Below are positions 25,126 through 34,454 of a stretch of DNA of 46,365 nt, in pieces. Every line of letters begins with the position of its first letter. The stretch's first letter is position 1. The notes under the pieces were generated by a model, which was not told the origin of the DNA, did no database searches, and worked only from the letters and a program-made list of their open reading frames with translations. Made by a program: the position numbers and the translations under genes. The stretch comes from a virus, in IMG/VR virus record IMGVR_UViG_3300035681_000034, positions 1 through 46,365 of that record; one strand, given 5' to 3'.

Positions 25126-27882
25126 TTAAGCTGGGAGGAGGCGCTCGGTTCGCGTATTGACTGCGACCTTTTTCTTGCCAGTGGTTTTGCGACGTGCGCG
25201 TTGCACTCGGTCCATCATTGCATACAGCTTGCGTGCTCCAGCCTCGGTCGAGCCGTTGCCAAGCTCCGAGACGATGCGGGCAGGGACCACGAACTCACCA
25301 TCGGCAAGGCGTGCGGGTTGACGATTCCCAATGGTTGCCGGGATGCTGTCGGAGACGCCATCACCCGGGCCGCGCAAGAGCCTGCCGCCGTCAGAGTAGG
25401 AGCCGAGGTTGTACTGGCCTCCGGTAGCACCGCCCATAGCAAGGTGCATCAGGCCTCCGGCTTTTGCAGTTTCGCCCCCACCAAACCCACCACCGCCACC
25501 GCCATCGCCGGCATCACCAAGGCCACCAATACCCTCACCGCCACCATCCGTACTCGGGTTGGAGCTTGCTGCTTCCTCCAGCACCCACCCTTCACCCGGA
25601 GGCTTGAACCCTGCCGGGGCGTAATATCTATGTCCGGTTTGCGTATTGACCCAAGTTTGTATGCCGGAAGCCGTTCCGGTAGTGCCTGTGGTGCCTGTGG
25701 CCGAAGGCCGTTTGATGGGCTTGAAAGCATTGGGAGCAGTTGCGCCCACGGCTTCTACATATGGCTTCCACAACGGAGCGCCCCCAGGCATGGTCTGGTT
25801 CGTGGGATACGCGCCCTGGCCCATGAGGTAGTCGTACGCGGACTTTGAAGCGCCTGTATTGGACACGTTGTAATTGAAGGTGGGCGGAGCGTAGCGGTTG
25901 CCCACTTCCCTGTACACGTCTTGCGCGGTCTCGGTGCCACGAGAAACGCTGCCAGCGGTGCCCAATCCAGGCTGCGTGAGTGGGGCAAACGACGTCTTGT
26001 CCCCATACGTCTTGTCGTCGCCTACATAGCCGTCAAACTTGTTGGTGCTGGTGATTGTCGGCGCACGGCCTGTGGGTGCCGTCTTTTCGTACTCTTCCAG
26101 CGCTTTCTTCGTGTCTATTGCGCCCGTTACAGTGCCGCCTGTGATGGTGCCCGAAGGCACGCGCGTGATCTGCTCTGCGGGGGGCAATTGGAAGGTCGGA
26201 GTAGTTGATGTGGTGTTTGTTGTCACCCCACCACCTGTGACGGTGCCGGTGCCGGAATCTTGCACTGCTTGCCCGGTCCTGGGCAACACAAAGGCGGATT
26301 CTGTGCTTGTGCCGGGAGCAGCGGCGGTTGTGGTTGGCTGTGCTTGCGTTGTGTCTGCTCTAGGCAATGCGCCTATGCCCCCTTGAATAATCTCTTCGGG
26401 TGCGGGTGCGGCAGGAGCAACGGCTAACGGCGATGGAGCCATTTCCCACGGATTTCGCACTCCTGCAACCATCCGGTTGTAGAGAATTTGATTGGGGTCA
26501 ACTGCGCTTTTATCCGCCCTGTTTGGATCAGAGTACTTGTAGTACATCTTGTCGCGGAACTCAGGGTCTAGTGCTTCCAGCATTCCGGCTTGATTAGGCG
26601 CGTACGGATCAAAACCCAATGCTCGCATTCTGGCAAGCGTATCTGCTGCACTATTAGCATCGGTTAATGCGGTTCCAACATACTGGTTAAGAAGCGTATT
26701 AAGGTCTTGCTCGCCTGCCATGCCTCCGCCCATTGGCTTTTCTATTGTCAGTGCGTTCAAATACCGTGACACAGCGTCTGTCGGACTACTTGCATCTTGT
26801 ATTGCGTGGTGGTAGTGCCCGCCTAATCCTGTGAAAGAGCCGCCAAAAACAGACTGCAACCCTCGCGCAGCCAAGTCTTTTTGGCCTTGCAGATTTGCCG
26901 CCAGATCCCTACTAAAAGTGGGGCTTAATACGCTGTTGGGATTAACGCGCATTTGCTCAAACTCTGCAGGAGACATCTGCGATGCTAGATAACGCTCGAA
27001 CTCAGCACGCCGAGAATCCCCTGGAGCGGGGATGTCTCCTGTCCAGCCACCTCCGGCCAAAGCCACGATGCCACCAGCCGCACCGCCTGGAGGCGGTCCG
27101 TAGTTGATTTGGTTTGCAGCGATAGGGTCTAGTGTTGTAAATGATCCCGGAGCTTGCCCAAAGCTGCTCATGTCAATAACGCGGGGGCGGATGTAGCCGG
27201 TTTCTCCTGGTTTGCTTTCTCTAGGGGTGACTGTGGGCACCATCGCGTCTGCCGCGATGGGTGCTGCGGCCATAGCAGCAAGTACCTTAGGCGAGAAGCT
27301 ACCTGCAGGCAGGCCAGCAGACAGCGCTTTCAGCCCGCCCGGAGCAAACACCTCTTTACCGCCTGCGACAAGCTTGTCCAGAAAGCCGGAACCAGACACT
27401 GCGTTTTTCATGACTGCAGCCCGAGCGGCCTCTTCAGTCATACCCTGTTCCATGATGTTGCGAGCAATCGCTTCTCTGCCTGCTTCAGAGGCCGCTGCGC
27501 TAGCGCCAATAGCCCCTTCGCCCGCACCCATGAAGCCCGCACCAAGGCTTGACCCGCCATAAGCGCCCAGGCCCGCCATCAGACCTTTCTGCAAACTGCC
27601 TGTAGCCAGCGCAGTCACACCACCAACGGTGGCTGCAGCGCCCAGCGAGGACATCAAACCAAACCCGGCAGGGCCAAGCGCAAAGCCTGCCACCATCGGC
27701 AGGATCTTCTTCAGGAAGTTCGCCTCGGGCAGACCCGTTTCGGGATTGATGGTCAGCCGCCCACCATGCGCCAGAGCCAGGGCGTGCAGCCCGTGGACCT
27801 CGCCGGGGGTCATGTGGACCAGCATGGAGTCGCCGTTGCGACCCTTGGTGGCAAGGTGGTGAGCAAGAACGTCAAGGCTCAT
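25126..27882 (-). CDS. Large Gly-rich phage structural protein with conserved C-terminus
   Basis: 918 residues. The N-terminus DSMLVHMTPGEVHGLHALAL plus GGRLTINPETGLPEA is a recurrent phage structural signature. A hydrophobic glycine-rich region (about 60-130; AGFALGPAGFGLMSSLGAAA) could insert in a membrane. The middle is Thr/Pro-rich and low complexity. The C-terminus has GGGGGGFGGG, SYSDGGRLLRGPGDGVSDS and then RLADGEFVVPARIVSELGNG, a strongly conserved-looking tail, ending in basic KKTGKKK-type residues (RRKTTGKKKVAV). GG motifs recur (AAGGIVALAGGG, KAGGLMHLAMGG). Probably an internal or tail-tip virion protein; no enzymatic motif. Confidence 0.85.
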   Translation of the reverse strand: MSLDVLAHHLATKGRNGDSMLVHMTPGEVHGLHALALAHGGRLTINPETGLPEANFLKKILPMVAGFALGPAGFGLMSSLGAAATVGGVTALATGSLQKGLMAGLGAYGGSSLGAGFMGAGEGAIGASAAASEAGREAIARNIMEQGMTEEAARAAVMKNAVSGSGFLDKLVAGGKEVFAPGGLKALSAGLPAGSFSPKVLAAMAAAPIAADAMVPTVTPRESKPGETGYIRPRVIDMSSFGQAPGSFTTLDPIAANQINYGPPPGGAAGGIVALAGGGWTGDIPAPGDSRRAEFERYLASQMSPAEFEQMRVNPNSVLSPTFSRDLAANLQGQKDLAARGLQSVFGGSFTGLGGHYHHAIQDASSPTDAVSRYLNALTIEKPMGGGMAGEQDLNTLLNQYVGTALTDANSAADTLARMRALGFDPYAPNQAGMLEALDPEFRDKMYYKYSDPNRADKSAVDPNQILYNRMVAGVRNPWEMAPSPLAVAPAAPAPEEIIQGGIGALPRADTTQAQPTTTAAAPGTSTESAFVLPRTGQAVQDSGTGTVTGGGVTTNTTSTTPTFQLPPAEQITRVPSGTITGGTVTGAIDTKKALEEYEKTAPTGRAPTITSTNKFDGYVGDDKTYGDKTSFAPLTQPGLGTAGSVSRGTETAQDVYREVGNRYAPPTFNYNVSNTGASKSAYDYLMGQGAYPTNQTMPGGAPLWKPYVEAVGATAPNAFKPIKRPSATGTTGTTGTASGIQTWVNTQTGHRYYAPAGFKPPGEGWVLEEAASSNPSTDGGGEGIGGLGDAGDGGGGGGFGGGETAKAGGLMHLAMGGATGGQYNLGSYSDGGRLLRGPGDGVSDSIPATIGNRQPARLADGEFVVPARIVSELGNGSTEAGARKLYAMMDRVQRARRKTTGKKKVAVNTRTERLLPA

Positions 27883-27893
27883 GGTTTACCCTA

Positions 27894-29261
27894 TCACTGC
27901 GTCAAATCGTAGAAGGTCAAAGACCCGATGGCCGCACCGGAAGAGCCCGACAGCACCCGGATGCCCAGCGTATAGATATCACTCGTCCCCGTCAAGGAGG
28001 AGCCCAACTGAAGATCCCAGTTGTACGCCGCAGGCTGATTGATCGTCCCGCTGGACTGGTTGGTGGACTTCACGTACTGCAGGTCTACGATAGTGCCTAC
28101 CGTCATGGCCGTGGCAGAAGTGTCCTGCTCCACATTGGCATCGCTTGAGACCGCAGCCCAAGAGGCCCCAGTCAGCCCTGTGCTGTTCTTTGCCAGAATA
28201 ACCTCAAAATCGTCCCCCGTCGAGGTCGGCATCACGTTAAATTTTACGGGCAGCACCACTGCGTTCAGCGCGGTGGAAGCCAGCCGGATGGACACCAGAG
28301 GAAGAAATGTCGTGCCAATTGAAGTCTTGGTCGTTGTCCTGCGAGCCACGTGCTCGATGGATGTCTGCTCGTAGCCGCCTTCTGAAACCACCGAGGAGCA
28401 AATTTGCTTCAAGGACGAAGCGCTTGCAGTTGCTGCGGTGTTGGTAATCTCATACCTGACCGGCAAAATTGCCGTGGTCATGTAAACAGAAGTGATGTCG
28501 TTTGCATTCTCAAACGTGTGGCAGACAATGTACTGACCGTCAATGATGAACCCGCATCGAACAGACCCGACACCAAGCCATTCAAAGTCCATCCACAAAA
28601 TTTGTGCTTTGGTCAGGTCAAGGGTAAACCCGGAGTCTCCCGTGCCGTCAAGTTTGTCGCCGTTCCAGTTGTTTTGCGTCACGATCCGCGCATCACTGAC
28701 AGATCCTGAGATGTAAGACCGCAGGACGAATGAAACAGTACTGTCGTTCTGTTGGATAAACACGCCGTTCTGGGTCCCAAAGTACCCCACCCGCTGGCGA
28801 AGCCCCGTCTTGGCGGTGTTCATCACGAACGTAGCCAAACACAACAAACCCTTGCCGGGTTGGTACGGCATGCACCTGTAAGACTGCCTTACAACTTCAG
28901 AACCACTGGAGGTAGTGACATCCATCCGTACCGATGATTCGTTGGGCAGGTACGTGGTTGACCCCCCAGTGGCTGTGCTGGTGTCAAACTGATTGTCAAT
29001 AGCGTAGCGGTTCTGAGAGTCAAACAGCGTGTAAGGAGCGCTGGTTCTTAGCCGACCAAAGGCATCGACGTTGGTCCCGCCGATGGAGACTGGAACGGTT
29101 GCAGATGTGCTCACAAGTTGCCCCAGAAGTTGGTCTAGTTGGTTGAAGTACAGGCGCAGGACGCTGTTAAATTTGTCGAAGTACTTCTGGTCGTACTCTT
29201 GCGATGCCTGTGGAAGAGCCGGTGCAACGAAGCGCTTGATGACGTTGTAGATCAGCGGCAT
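27894..29261 (-). CDS. Phage tail/structural protein, beta-rich
   Basis: 455 residues. N-terminal helix (NVIKRFVAPALPQASQEYDQ and LRLYFNQLDQLLGQL) is followed by an extended beta-rich body with SIGGTNVDAFGRLRTSAPYT, EVVRQSYRCMPYQPGKG and EWLGVGSVRCGFIIDGQYIV. The body resembles large jelly-roll-like tail or collar proteins of uncultured phages; there is no lyase or peptidase signature. Its stop is 11 nt from the next gene's start, and its start is 2 nt from the preceding gene's stop, so it is firmly in the late operon. Confidence 0.82.
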   Translation of the reverse strand: MPLIYNVIKRFVAPALPQASQEYDQKYFDKFNSVLRLYFNQLDQLLGQLVSTSATVPVSIGGTNVDAFGRLRTSAPYTLFDSQNRYAIDNQFDTSTATGGSTTYLPNESSVRMDVTTSSGSEVVRQSYRCMPYQPGKGLLCLATFVMNTAKTGLRQRVGYFGTQNGVFIQQNDSTVSFVLRSYISGSVSDARIVTQNNWNGDKLDGTGDSGFTLDLTKAQILWMDFEWLGVGSVRCGFIIDGQYIVCHTFENANDITSVYMTTAILPVRYEITNTAATASASSLKQICSSVVSEGGYEQTSIEHVARRTTTKTSIGTTFLPLVSIRLASTALNAVVLPVKFNVMPTSTGDDFEVILAKNSTGLTGASWAAVSSDANVEQDTSATAMTVGTIVDLQYVKSTNQSSGTINQPAAYNWDLQLGSSLTGTSDIYTLGIRVLSGSSGAAIGSLTFYDLTQ

Positions 29262-29263
29262 AG

Positions 29264-31126
29264 TCAGCTTTTACGGCCATCAGGCTTGAGATCGATTCTA
29301 GGAGAACCAAGCTGCCACATCACACCTACACCGTCGGATTCAATCTTCATCGCCATCTGACGACCACGAACTCGGATGTTTACCTGCCCCGTGAACTGCT
29401 CAACTGGAACCACGGCTGAGCGCGTGATGGCCCCGTTGTCTGAGCCGCCGAGGGACGCCGGGTTGTTGTAGCCTGAACCTGAGTTCTGCAGGGGCAGGAG
29501 CGTCAGCGTGGCTGTGGGTGAGCCCGCCGTAGAGCCTCGGAAGGTGATGTCAGGCAGCACCCGCCAGACAAACGAGAAGTTGTGCCCGTCGTCAATGTCG
29601 AACTCAGACGATGTGATGTAGGACTCAATAGCCGCCGCAATACCTGTGGAGTTGTCATCCACACCGGACTCTTGGTACAGGAGTTGGTTACCGTAGGCTG
29701 CGATGGGGAAGTCGCTGATGATGCTGGCATCAATCCAAGTGGTGCGGTCCATCGTGCCGTAGTACCAGATCTTTTCCAAGTAGTTGTACACCACGTATTT
29801 GTCAGGAGAAGCGGTGTTGTTGTCTGCCGAGCAGTAGAACCACCAGACCTCGTTGAAGCGCTCTACCGTTGAACAAAAGACCTGCTCGGCTTGGTTGAGG
29901 TTGAAGTCACTGAACACATACTGCCGCAGATCGCAGGGGAGTGTCTGCACACGACCGTCGTAGACGTAGAACTTCTCTTCACCCATCCAGTAGGTCACAC
30001 CGCCTGCGGTGATCATGGCCCGGTCGCTGATGAGCGACACGTTGTCGGCCAGCATCTGAGAACCCCACACGATAGGCGGGCCAAGGTACTGCAACGAGTA
30101 CAGAGCGATGTCTGTCCAGATCAAAATTTCTTGGCGAACCTGGGCAACGCCTACGATTTCTGAACCGTGTGAAAGCGTCAAACTACCCGCTTGGTTTGTC
30201 GCGGCAGGCGTCCAACTGACCGCGCTTTCCTGATCAGACCAGCGGATCAGCATTAAATTTTGATCAGCGGTGCCGTAGTCGTTGCACCCGAAGGCCAGCA
30301 CAAAACGCGAGGCGTCCGAGACCATCATGAGGCGCTGCACCGTCGGGACGTCCGACGCGCCGGTAAGTGAGGTCAGATTGACACCACGGGTGGAAAGACC
30401 GGAAGAATTGTCCCAGTAGTACATCGGCCCGTCCTTGGGGCCAAAGATCAGATCCTCACCAAAATTCTGCTGGTTCCACACCCGCAGGGACTCAAGTGAT
30501 GTGCTCCCGATACCCCACGTGCCACCACCCCAAGGCCCCGCGCCCCATCCAGACAGAGGTGTTTGAATAGATGGACCTACGTTGACTTGGTAAGCGCCGA
30601 CTACGGAGGCTCCACCATTACCTGAGTCTGACGCATTGGCTGTAGCAGTGGCGGTGAACGTGTACGTGTTAACCGTCAGTACAGTGATTTGGTATTCTTG
30701 GTTTAGGACCGTAGCTGTGATGTTGCCGCCTAAAGATACTGCGCCGCTAAAAGTAACGTAGTCTCCAGTTATTGCTCCGTGAGCGGTGTCCGTTGCAGTA
30801 ATTGTTGAAGAACCGTTTGTAGCAGCAAATGTGATTGCTCCTGCAGGTGTAGTCTCTCTTATCGGCGTGATGTCAAAATACGCACCACCATACATGATGT
30901 AGAACTTCTCGTTCGTACCCATGCCCAGCAGAGAAGACCAAGGCCACAGCGAACGTGCTGTACCTTCAAATGTGTTTACGTTAGATACCTGACTCCAGCC
31001 ACCAATTTTCTCTGGTGTGCCGTAACGAAAGCGTACTTTGTCGCACTCAAACCACCCACCCTCCGTGGTGTAGCGGGTATTTTCTCTATTAACACCGGGC
31101 TTTAGCTGTATCTTTTTGAGTGGCAT
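29264..31126 (-). CDS. Phage tail / DNA-stabilisation-like protein
   Basis: 620 residues from ATG 31126, 2 nt after the lysozyme stop with GGGGTAA upstream; the frame is open to 31204 but that part lies inside the lysozyme gene. Opens with MPLKKIQLKPGVNRENTRYT and RYGTPEKIGGWSQV, a start seen in many podovirus-like tail hub or stabilisation proteins. An inserted beta module at about residues 97-165 (ITFAATNGSSTITATDTAHG) resembles Ig-like domains that phages move between structural genes, and its DNA is more AT-rich than the flanks. The C-terminal half has FYCSADNNT, FSFVWRVLPDITF and other strand-rich repeats, perhaps a propeller. Exact role unproven. Confidence 0.85.
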   Translation of the reverse strand: MPLKKIQLKPGVNRENTRYTTEGGWFECDKVRFRYGTPEKIGGWSQVSNVNTFEGTARSLWPWSSLLGMGTNEKFYIMYGGAYFDITPIRETTPAGAITFAATNGSSTITATDTAHGAITGDYVTFSGAVSLGGNITATVLNQEYQITVLTVNTYTFTATATANASDSGNGGASVVGAYQVNVGPSIQTPLSGWGAGPWGGGTWGIGSTSLESLRVWNQQNFGEDLIFGPKDGPMYYWDNSSGLSTRGVNLTSLTGASDVPTVQRLMMVSDASRFVLAFGCNDYGTADQNLMLIRWSDQESAVSWTPAATNQAGSLTLSHGSEIVGVAQVRQEILIWTDIALYSLQYLGPPIVWGSQMLADNVSLISDRAMITAGGVTYWMGEEKFYVYDGRVQTLPCDLRQYVFSDFNLNQAEQVFCSTVERFNEVWWFYCSADNNTASPDKYVVYNYLEKIWYYGTMDRTTWIDASIISDFPIAAYGNQLLYQESGVDDNSTGIAAAIESYITSSEFDIDDGHNFSFVWRVLPDITFRGSTAGSPTATLTLLPLQNSGSGYNNPASLGGSDNGAITRSAVVPVEQFTGQVNIRVRGRQMAMKIESDGVGVMWQLGSPRIDLKPDGRKS

Positions 31127-31128
31127 AT

Positions 31129-31611
31129 TTACCCCAGCAAAGCGATTTCTGCGGCTCTGCGTTTCACCAGACCGGGCAATATTTTGCCGCCACCGCGAAC
31201 CCACAGGGCCAGTTGCTCTTTGGCACCTTCCCAGTCAAGCGCACGGAGTTTGCGCCGCAGGGTGGAGGTCTGGAGTCTACCTGACCCCAGGTTGTAGGTG
31301 AAGTCTGCAATGGCGCAGAAGGCCCGCCAGTTCCCGTTGGTCACGCTCCAAGCAAAAAGCTCAGGACACTGCCTGATCACCGCCGAAGCGCAGACCCGCT
31401 GAAGCTCGTCCATGAGCCAAGCGTCTGCAATGTCGCGGGTAATCGGCGGGTCATCCATCGTGACCTTTTTGCCTGAAGGCTTGTAGACCGTTCCCCAACC
31501 GATGGTAGGGTAGCCTGCGGGGCAGATGTAGGGGTAGATCAGCCCGTCCTTGCCGAGCCGGTGCAGCCCCTCAAACTGCTTGCACAGCGCGACCGCTACG
31601 TCAAGGTTCAC
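31129..31611 (-). CDS. Endolysin, GH24 (T4-type) lysozyme
   Basis: 160 residues. Catalytic Glu14 lies in CKQFEGLHRL; Cys30 and Thr36 in YICPAGYPTIGWGT take the places of T4 lysozyme Asp20 and Thr26. The Asp-to-Cys change occurs naturally in some phage lysozymes and is compatible with activity. The C-terminal lobe has NGNWRAFCAIADFTYNLGSG and TLRRKLRALDW, the usual muramidase helices. No signal peptide, so release should depend on the holin whose gene overlaps by 4 nt upstream. It cleaves peptidoglycan at the end of infection. Confidence 0.93.
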   Translation of the reverse strand: MNLDVAVALCKQFEGLHRLGKDGLIYPYICPAGYPTIGWGTVYKPSGKKVTMDDPPITRDIADAWLMDELQRVCASAVIRQCPELFAWSVTNGNWRAFCAIADFTYNLGSGRLQTSTLRRKLRALDWEGAKEQLALWVRGGGKILPGLVKRRAAEIALLG

Positions 31612-32105
31612 GCAAGCCCTCTCTTTTCTAACGTGCGGTTCATGAAGTAGTAGTTGATCGTACCCGCCACCAATGCTGCGAAGTCAGGCGACATGGCGGT
31701 CTTGAACACTTCCACTGGCGGCATGCCTTGCAGCCAAGCGTTCCAGGCAAACCAGATGTGCACGAACGACCAGATGAACAGAATCCAGTAGGTGACCACC
31801 GGGCGTACCGAAGCGCTGAGCGAAGCAACCCAGCCGCCTGCGGCCTTGACCATCTCGGTCTGCTGATCCAGCGCGCTCTTGAACGCATCCAACACGCCGA
31901 CATCTACGGCCATGCCGTGCTGAGCGCCGATCTCCTGCAACTTCTGCGCCCCGCGCATCTGCTCCAGTTGGCACTGCTGCTCAAACATCTTGAGTTCGTG
32001 CAGGCGTTCGTTCTTGCGATCCAAGAACTTCAGCACCTCCGGGGCGAGGCGGAACAAGCCCCCAAAAATTGAGCCCAGCAGGCCCCCGCCGAGGATGTCG
32101 AGCAT
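31608..32105 (-). CDS. Holin, 3-TM type (GTA_holin_3TM-like)
   Basis: 165 residues. N-terminal glycine-rich hydrophobic helix (ILGGGLLGSIFGGLFRLAPE), then a charged coiled region (KNERLHELKMFEQQCQLEQ), then the family signature AGGWVASLSASVRPVVTYWI running into a membrane helix (FIWSFVHIWFAWNAW) and a final hydrophobic segment (FAALVAGTINYYFM). This fits the GTA_holin_3TM family. The 4-nt overlap with the lysozyme gene (ATGA) makes a lysis pair. Confidence 0.88.
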   Translation of the reverse strand: MLDILGGGLLGSIFGGLFRLAPEVLKFLDRKNERLHELKMFEQQCQLEQMRGAQKLQEIGAQHGMAVDVGVLDAFKSALDQQTEMVKAAGGWVASLSASVRPVVTYWILFIWSFVHIWFAWNAWLQGMPPVEVFKTAMSPDFAALVAGTINYYFMNRTLEKRGLA

Positions 32106-32109
32106 GATG

Positions 32110-32286
32110 TCAGTCGCTCAGACCAGCGGACTCGGGCGTCGGAGCAGGTACAGGCACCTGCGGCATGGCTTGCGCTTGGATCTCCTGCACCAGCGGGAAG
32201 ACTTCCGCGTAGGGGCGCGTACCGAGGTACTGCAGGATGCCGTTGACGAGGCCCAGTGTCAAGGAGATGGGGGTATCGGTTTTCAT
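32110..32286 (-). CDS. Small protein upstream of holin, unknown
   Basis: 58 residues from the ATG at 32286, which overlaps the upstream stop as TGATG; TTGGAG lies about 8 nt before it. A TTG at 32298 in the same frame is less likely. Sequence KTDTPISLTLGLVNGILQYL is moderately hydrophobic, then a Pro/Ala-rich C-terminus (PQVPVPAPTPESAGLSD). Location between a tail-associated gene and the holin suggests a lysis accessory or small structural protein; not recognised. Confidence 0.7.
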   Translation of the reverse strand: MKTDTPISLTLGLVNGILQYLGTRPYAEVFPLVQEIQAQAMPQVPVPAPTPESAGLSD

Positions 32287-32594
32287 CAGTTGCTCCAAGG
32301 AGTTCCAGAGGCGGTTGTGGGATTGACTTGGGCATCGATCTGCCCTTGCACTGCGGCCTCATACGCAGCGACTTGGTTGGCGCCCATCTGGTCCTTGACC
32401 CAGCCGATAACAATTTCTTCGGTCAGGTCTTCGTAAGGGATGAAGTCGGGGGCGTCGTGATCCTTGTGCGGCAACGAGATCGTGCCGTAGACGCTGCCAG
32501 AAGCAGTGCCGTCGGTCTTTGAAACACGCCAGTGGGCGGTGGTTACGCAGCACTCGGGAAGAGTGTGGTCGAGGGAAGAGATGGTCCAGTTCAT
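32286..32594 (-). CDS. Conserved-type phage protein (MNWTI...HTLP family)
   Basis: 102 residues. Opens MNWTISSLDHTLPECCVTTA with HWRVSKTDGT and SGSVYGTISL, then DFIPYEDLTEEIVIGWVK and a helical tail with QIDAQVNPTTASGTPW. This layout is common in phages next to tail fibre genes; its function is unknown to me, although position suggests a tail-associated or chaperone role. The stop shares bases with the next start. Confidence 0.82.
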   Translation of the reverse strand: MNWTISSLDHTLPECCVTTAHWRVSKTDGTASGSVYGTISLPHKDHDAPDFIPYEDLTEEIVIGWVKDQMGANQVAAYEAAVQGQIDAQVNPTTASGTPWSN

Positions 32595-32604
32595 GGTTGG
32601 ATCC

Positions 32605-34029
32605 TTATGCCAAAGTAATGTTTGCCACGCGAGTTGTCCCGTCCGTTCCGCGAACAGATATGCGCAAGTTTGTGTTGCTGGTGAGCGTAAACACCATCTG
32701 CTGGTTGCTGGTAAGCGTAGGTGCCGCTGTCTGCACTATTGGTATGAAATCACCCACGCTCGTGATGCGGGCAGCTTCGGTGGTAGGGTTGCGATAGAAC
32801 GTGAGTGGCCCGCCAGTGTTGTTCAACAACCGCGCTTCGCCGTTGCTATTGCTGTTTCTAAATTGAAGAAGATTTGGGCCAGCAGAAGTTGCTGTGTTGA
32901 GCGTCAAACCATAATCAGAACCAGTGTGGTCTACAGCCAGTCGGCTGTTAGTGCTACCGGGATCAGTTGTCGTCCCCACCAGCAGGTTACCCCCGCTCGT
33001 GATGCGGGCGCGTTCGGTGTTGTTTTGGTAAAAAAGTAAAGAAGTGTTTTCGGCTGAACCAAGAAATGTGCCGGTGCTATCTGCATAAAAAAAGGCAGAT
33101 GAGGTTCCTGCGCCTGTACCCCGATAAATGCGAAAACCACCACCATTAGTACTGTAAGCTCCTAGCGTTGCGTACCCCGTACCAAGCCCTGCAACGCTTC
33201 CTTCTGTACCAACAGTAAAAATACCGTTTACGTTTGCAGAAAGACGCGCAAGCTCAGTACCTCCAATGTTGAGGTTGATTGCAGTGCTAGTGGCGCTTGA
33301 CAAAGACAAAGCGGCTGTTGATGCGACAGAAGCAACACCAAGCGAAGTCCCATTAAACGTCAGCGCACTCCCGCTCGTCAGCATCTTGCTGCCGTTGAGG
33401 TAGGTCACGCCGTTGGCGGTGCCTGCGGAAAGCGTCGGATTCCCTCCGAGCGTCAACGCCGTACCGTCAAACGTCAGGTTCGCAGAGCCCACCAGCACCT
33501 TGGAAGCGTTCAGGTACTGGACCTGATTGGCTGTGCCCGCAGACAGCGTCGGGTTGGCTGCAAATGTTGCCGTGCCCCCCACAGACAAAGCTCCGCTCAG
33601 GGTCAGTGCCCCGGCAGAGTTGAACGTTTCAACTACATTGGTCCCATCGCAGTACAGGAACTTGTACTGGCCCGCTGGGACAGAAATACCTGTGCCCCCA
33701 GAGGTCTTCAGAGTCAGTGCAAAGCCACCCGTCGTGTCGTTCCTGAACACGTACATTTTGCTGACCGCAGGGCAGATGACGTTCTTGGCCTCACCCGGAG
33801 TGCCCGTCGCCACAATGAACATCCGGCGTGCTTCGTCCGCAGTGCCAGAATTGTTGCTCAGCGTGTACGCAACCCCCGCTCCACCCCACGTAGAGATCGA
33901 CGCCGTACCTGCAACCGCAGCATCAAGCAGTTCAGTAATGCCGGTGTTTACAGTGCTGCCCCAAGTGCCACTCAACTCCCCAGTAGCAGGAAGCGTGAGA
34001 CGCAGCGAGGTGGTGTATGAAGATGGCAT
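32605..34029 (-). CDS. Tail fibre protein
   Basis: 474 residues; ATG at 34029 with GAGGT upstream. N-terminus SLRLTLPATGELSGTWGSTV is a typical tail-attachment start. Two tandem repeats at about 157-230 (NPTLSAGTAN[Q/G]V[Q/T]YLN ... LTF[D/N]GT) and downstream fibre motifs (ERARITSGGNLLVGTTTDPG, AARITSVGDFIP) are characteristic of trimeric beta-stranded fibres. No C-terminal S74 chaperone/peptidase is visible, so folding probably needs none or a separate factor. Likely host receptor binding. Confidence 0.9.
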   Translation of the reverse strand: MPSSYTTSLRLTLPATGELSGTWGSTVNTGITELLDAAVAGTASISTWGGAGVAYTLSNNSGTADEARRMFIVATGTPGEAKNVICPAVSKMYVFRNDTTGGFALTLKTSGGTGISVPAGQYKFLYCDGTNVVETFNSAGALTLSGALSVGGTATFAANPTLSAGTANQVQYLNASKVLVGSANLTFDGTALTLGGNPTLSAGTANGVTYLNGSKMLTSGSALTFNGTSLGVASVASTAALSLSSATSTAINLNIGGTELARLSANVNGIFTVGTEGSVAGLGTGYATLGAYSTNGGGFRIYRGTGAGTSSAFFYADSTGTFLGSAENTSLLFYQNNTERARITSGGNLLVGTTTDPGSTNSRLAVDHTGSDYGLTLNTATSAGPNLLQFRNSNSNGEARLLNNTGGPLTFYRNPTTEAARITSVGDFIPIVQTAAPTLTSNQQMVFTLTSNTNLRISVRGTDGTTRVANITLA

Positions 34030-34037
34030 TTTTTACC

Positions 34038-34454
34038 TCAAGCAAATCGAATGACTGCCGTGGTGGCAGAAGCAACCGGAAGCTGTACCGTAAAATTTGG
34101 CCCAGCAGTTTTGTCAGAACCGAAGTCCAAAACGGCAATAGCACGGTCGGCTTTGGAAGTGTTGTAGATCAACGCACCACGGGTGACAAAACTAGACCCC
34201 GGCCACGCAGGGTTATCAAACGTGCAATACGCCGTGGTACCAGAAAGAAGGACTTGAACGTTGACAAGAACCTCCCCGCCTGCGGTGTAGCCTGTGCCAG
34301 ACGTTTCACCTGTGAGGGTGTAGGCCGTGGTGTCCGCACCAAGAGAAGCGGCGCTCGTGTAGAGCGCCATCTTCAAAACATCGGTATCCAGATCATGGAT
34401 ACCCAGCCATGACTCCTGTTTGAACGAAGAGCATAGCGTTTGTACCAGAGCCAT
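34038..34454 (-). CDS. Small beta-rich structural protein
   Basis: 138 residues. SWLGIHDLDTDVLKMALYT, then TSGTGYTAGGEVLVNVQVLL and ALIYNTSKADRAIAVLDFG. The shape (short helix, then repeated strands, ending TTAVIRFA) matches small fibre- or baseplate-associated proteins often found beside phage tail fibres. It ends 8 nt from the fibre start and begins right at the end of the upstream adaptor-like gene. Role inferred from place. Confidence 0.8.
   Translation of the reverse strand: MALVQTLCSSFKQESWLGIHDLDTDVLKMALYTSAASLGADTTAYTLTGETSGTGYTAGGEVLVNVQVLLSGTTAYCTFDNPAWPGSSFVTRGALIYNTSKADRAIAVLDFGSDKTAGPNFTVQLPVASATTAVIRFA

Noticed and set aside
29264-31204. Upstream start at 31204 for the tail gene
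   Set aside because: The extra 26 residues lie inside the lysozyme gene; the ATG at 31126 has GGGGTAA and follows the stop by 2 nt.
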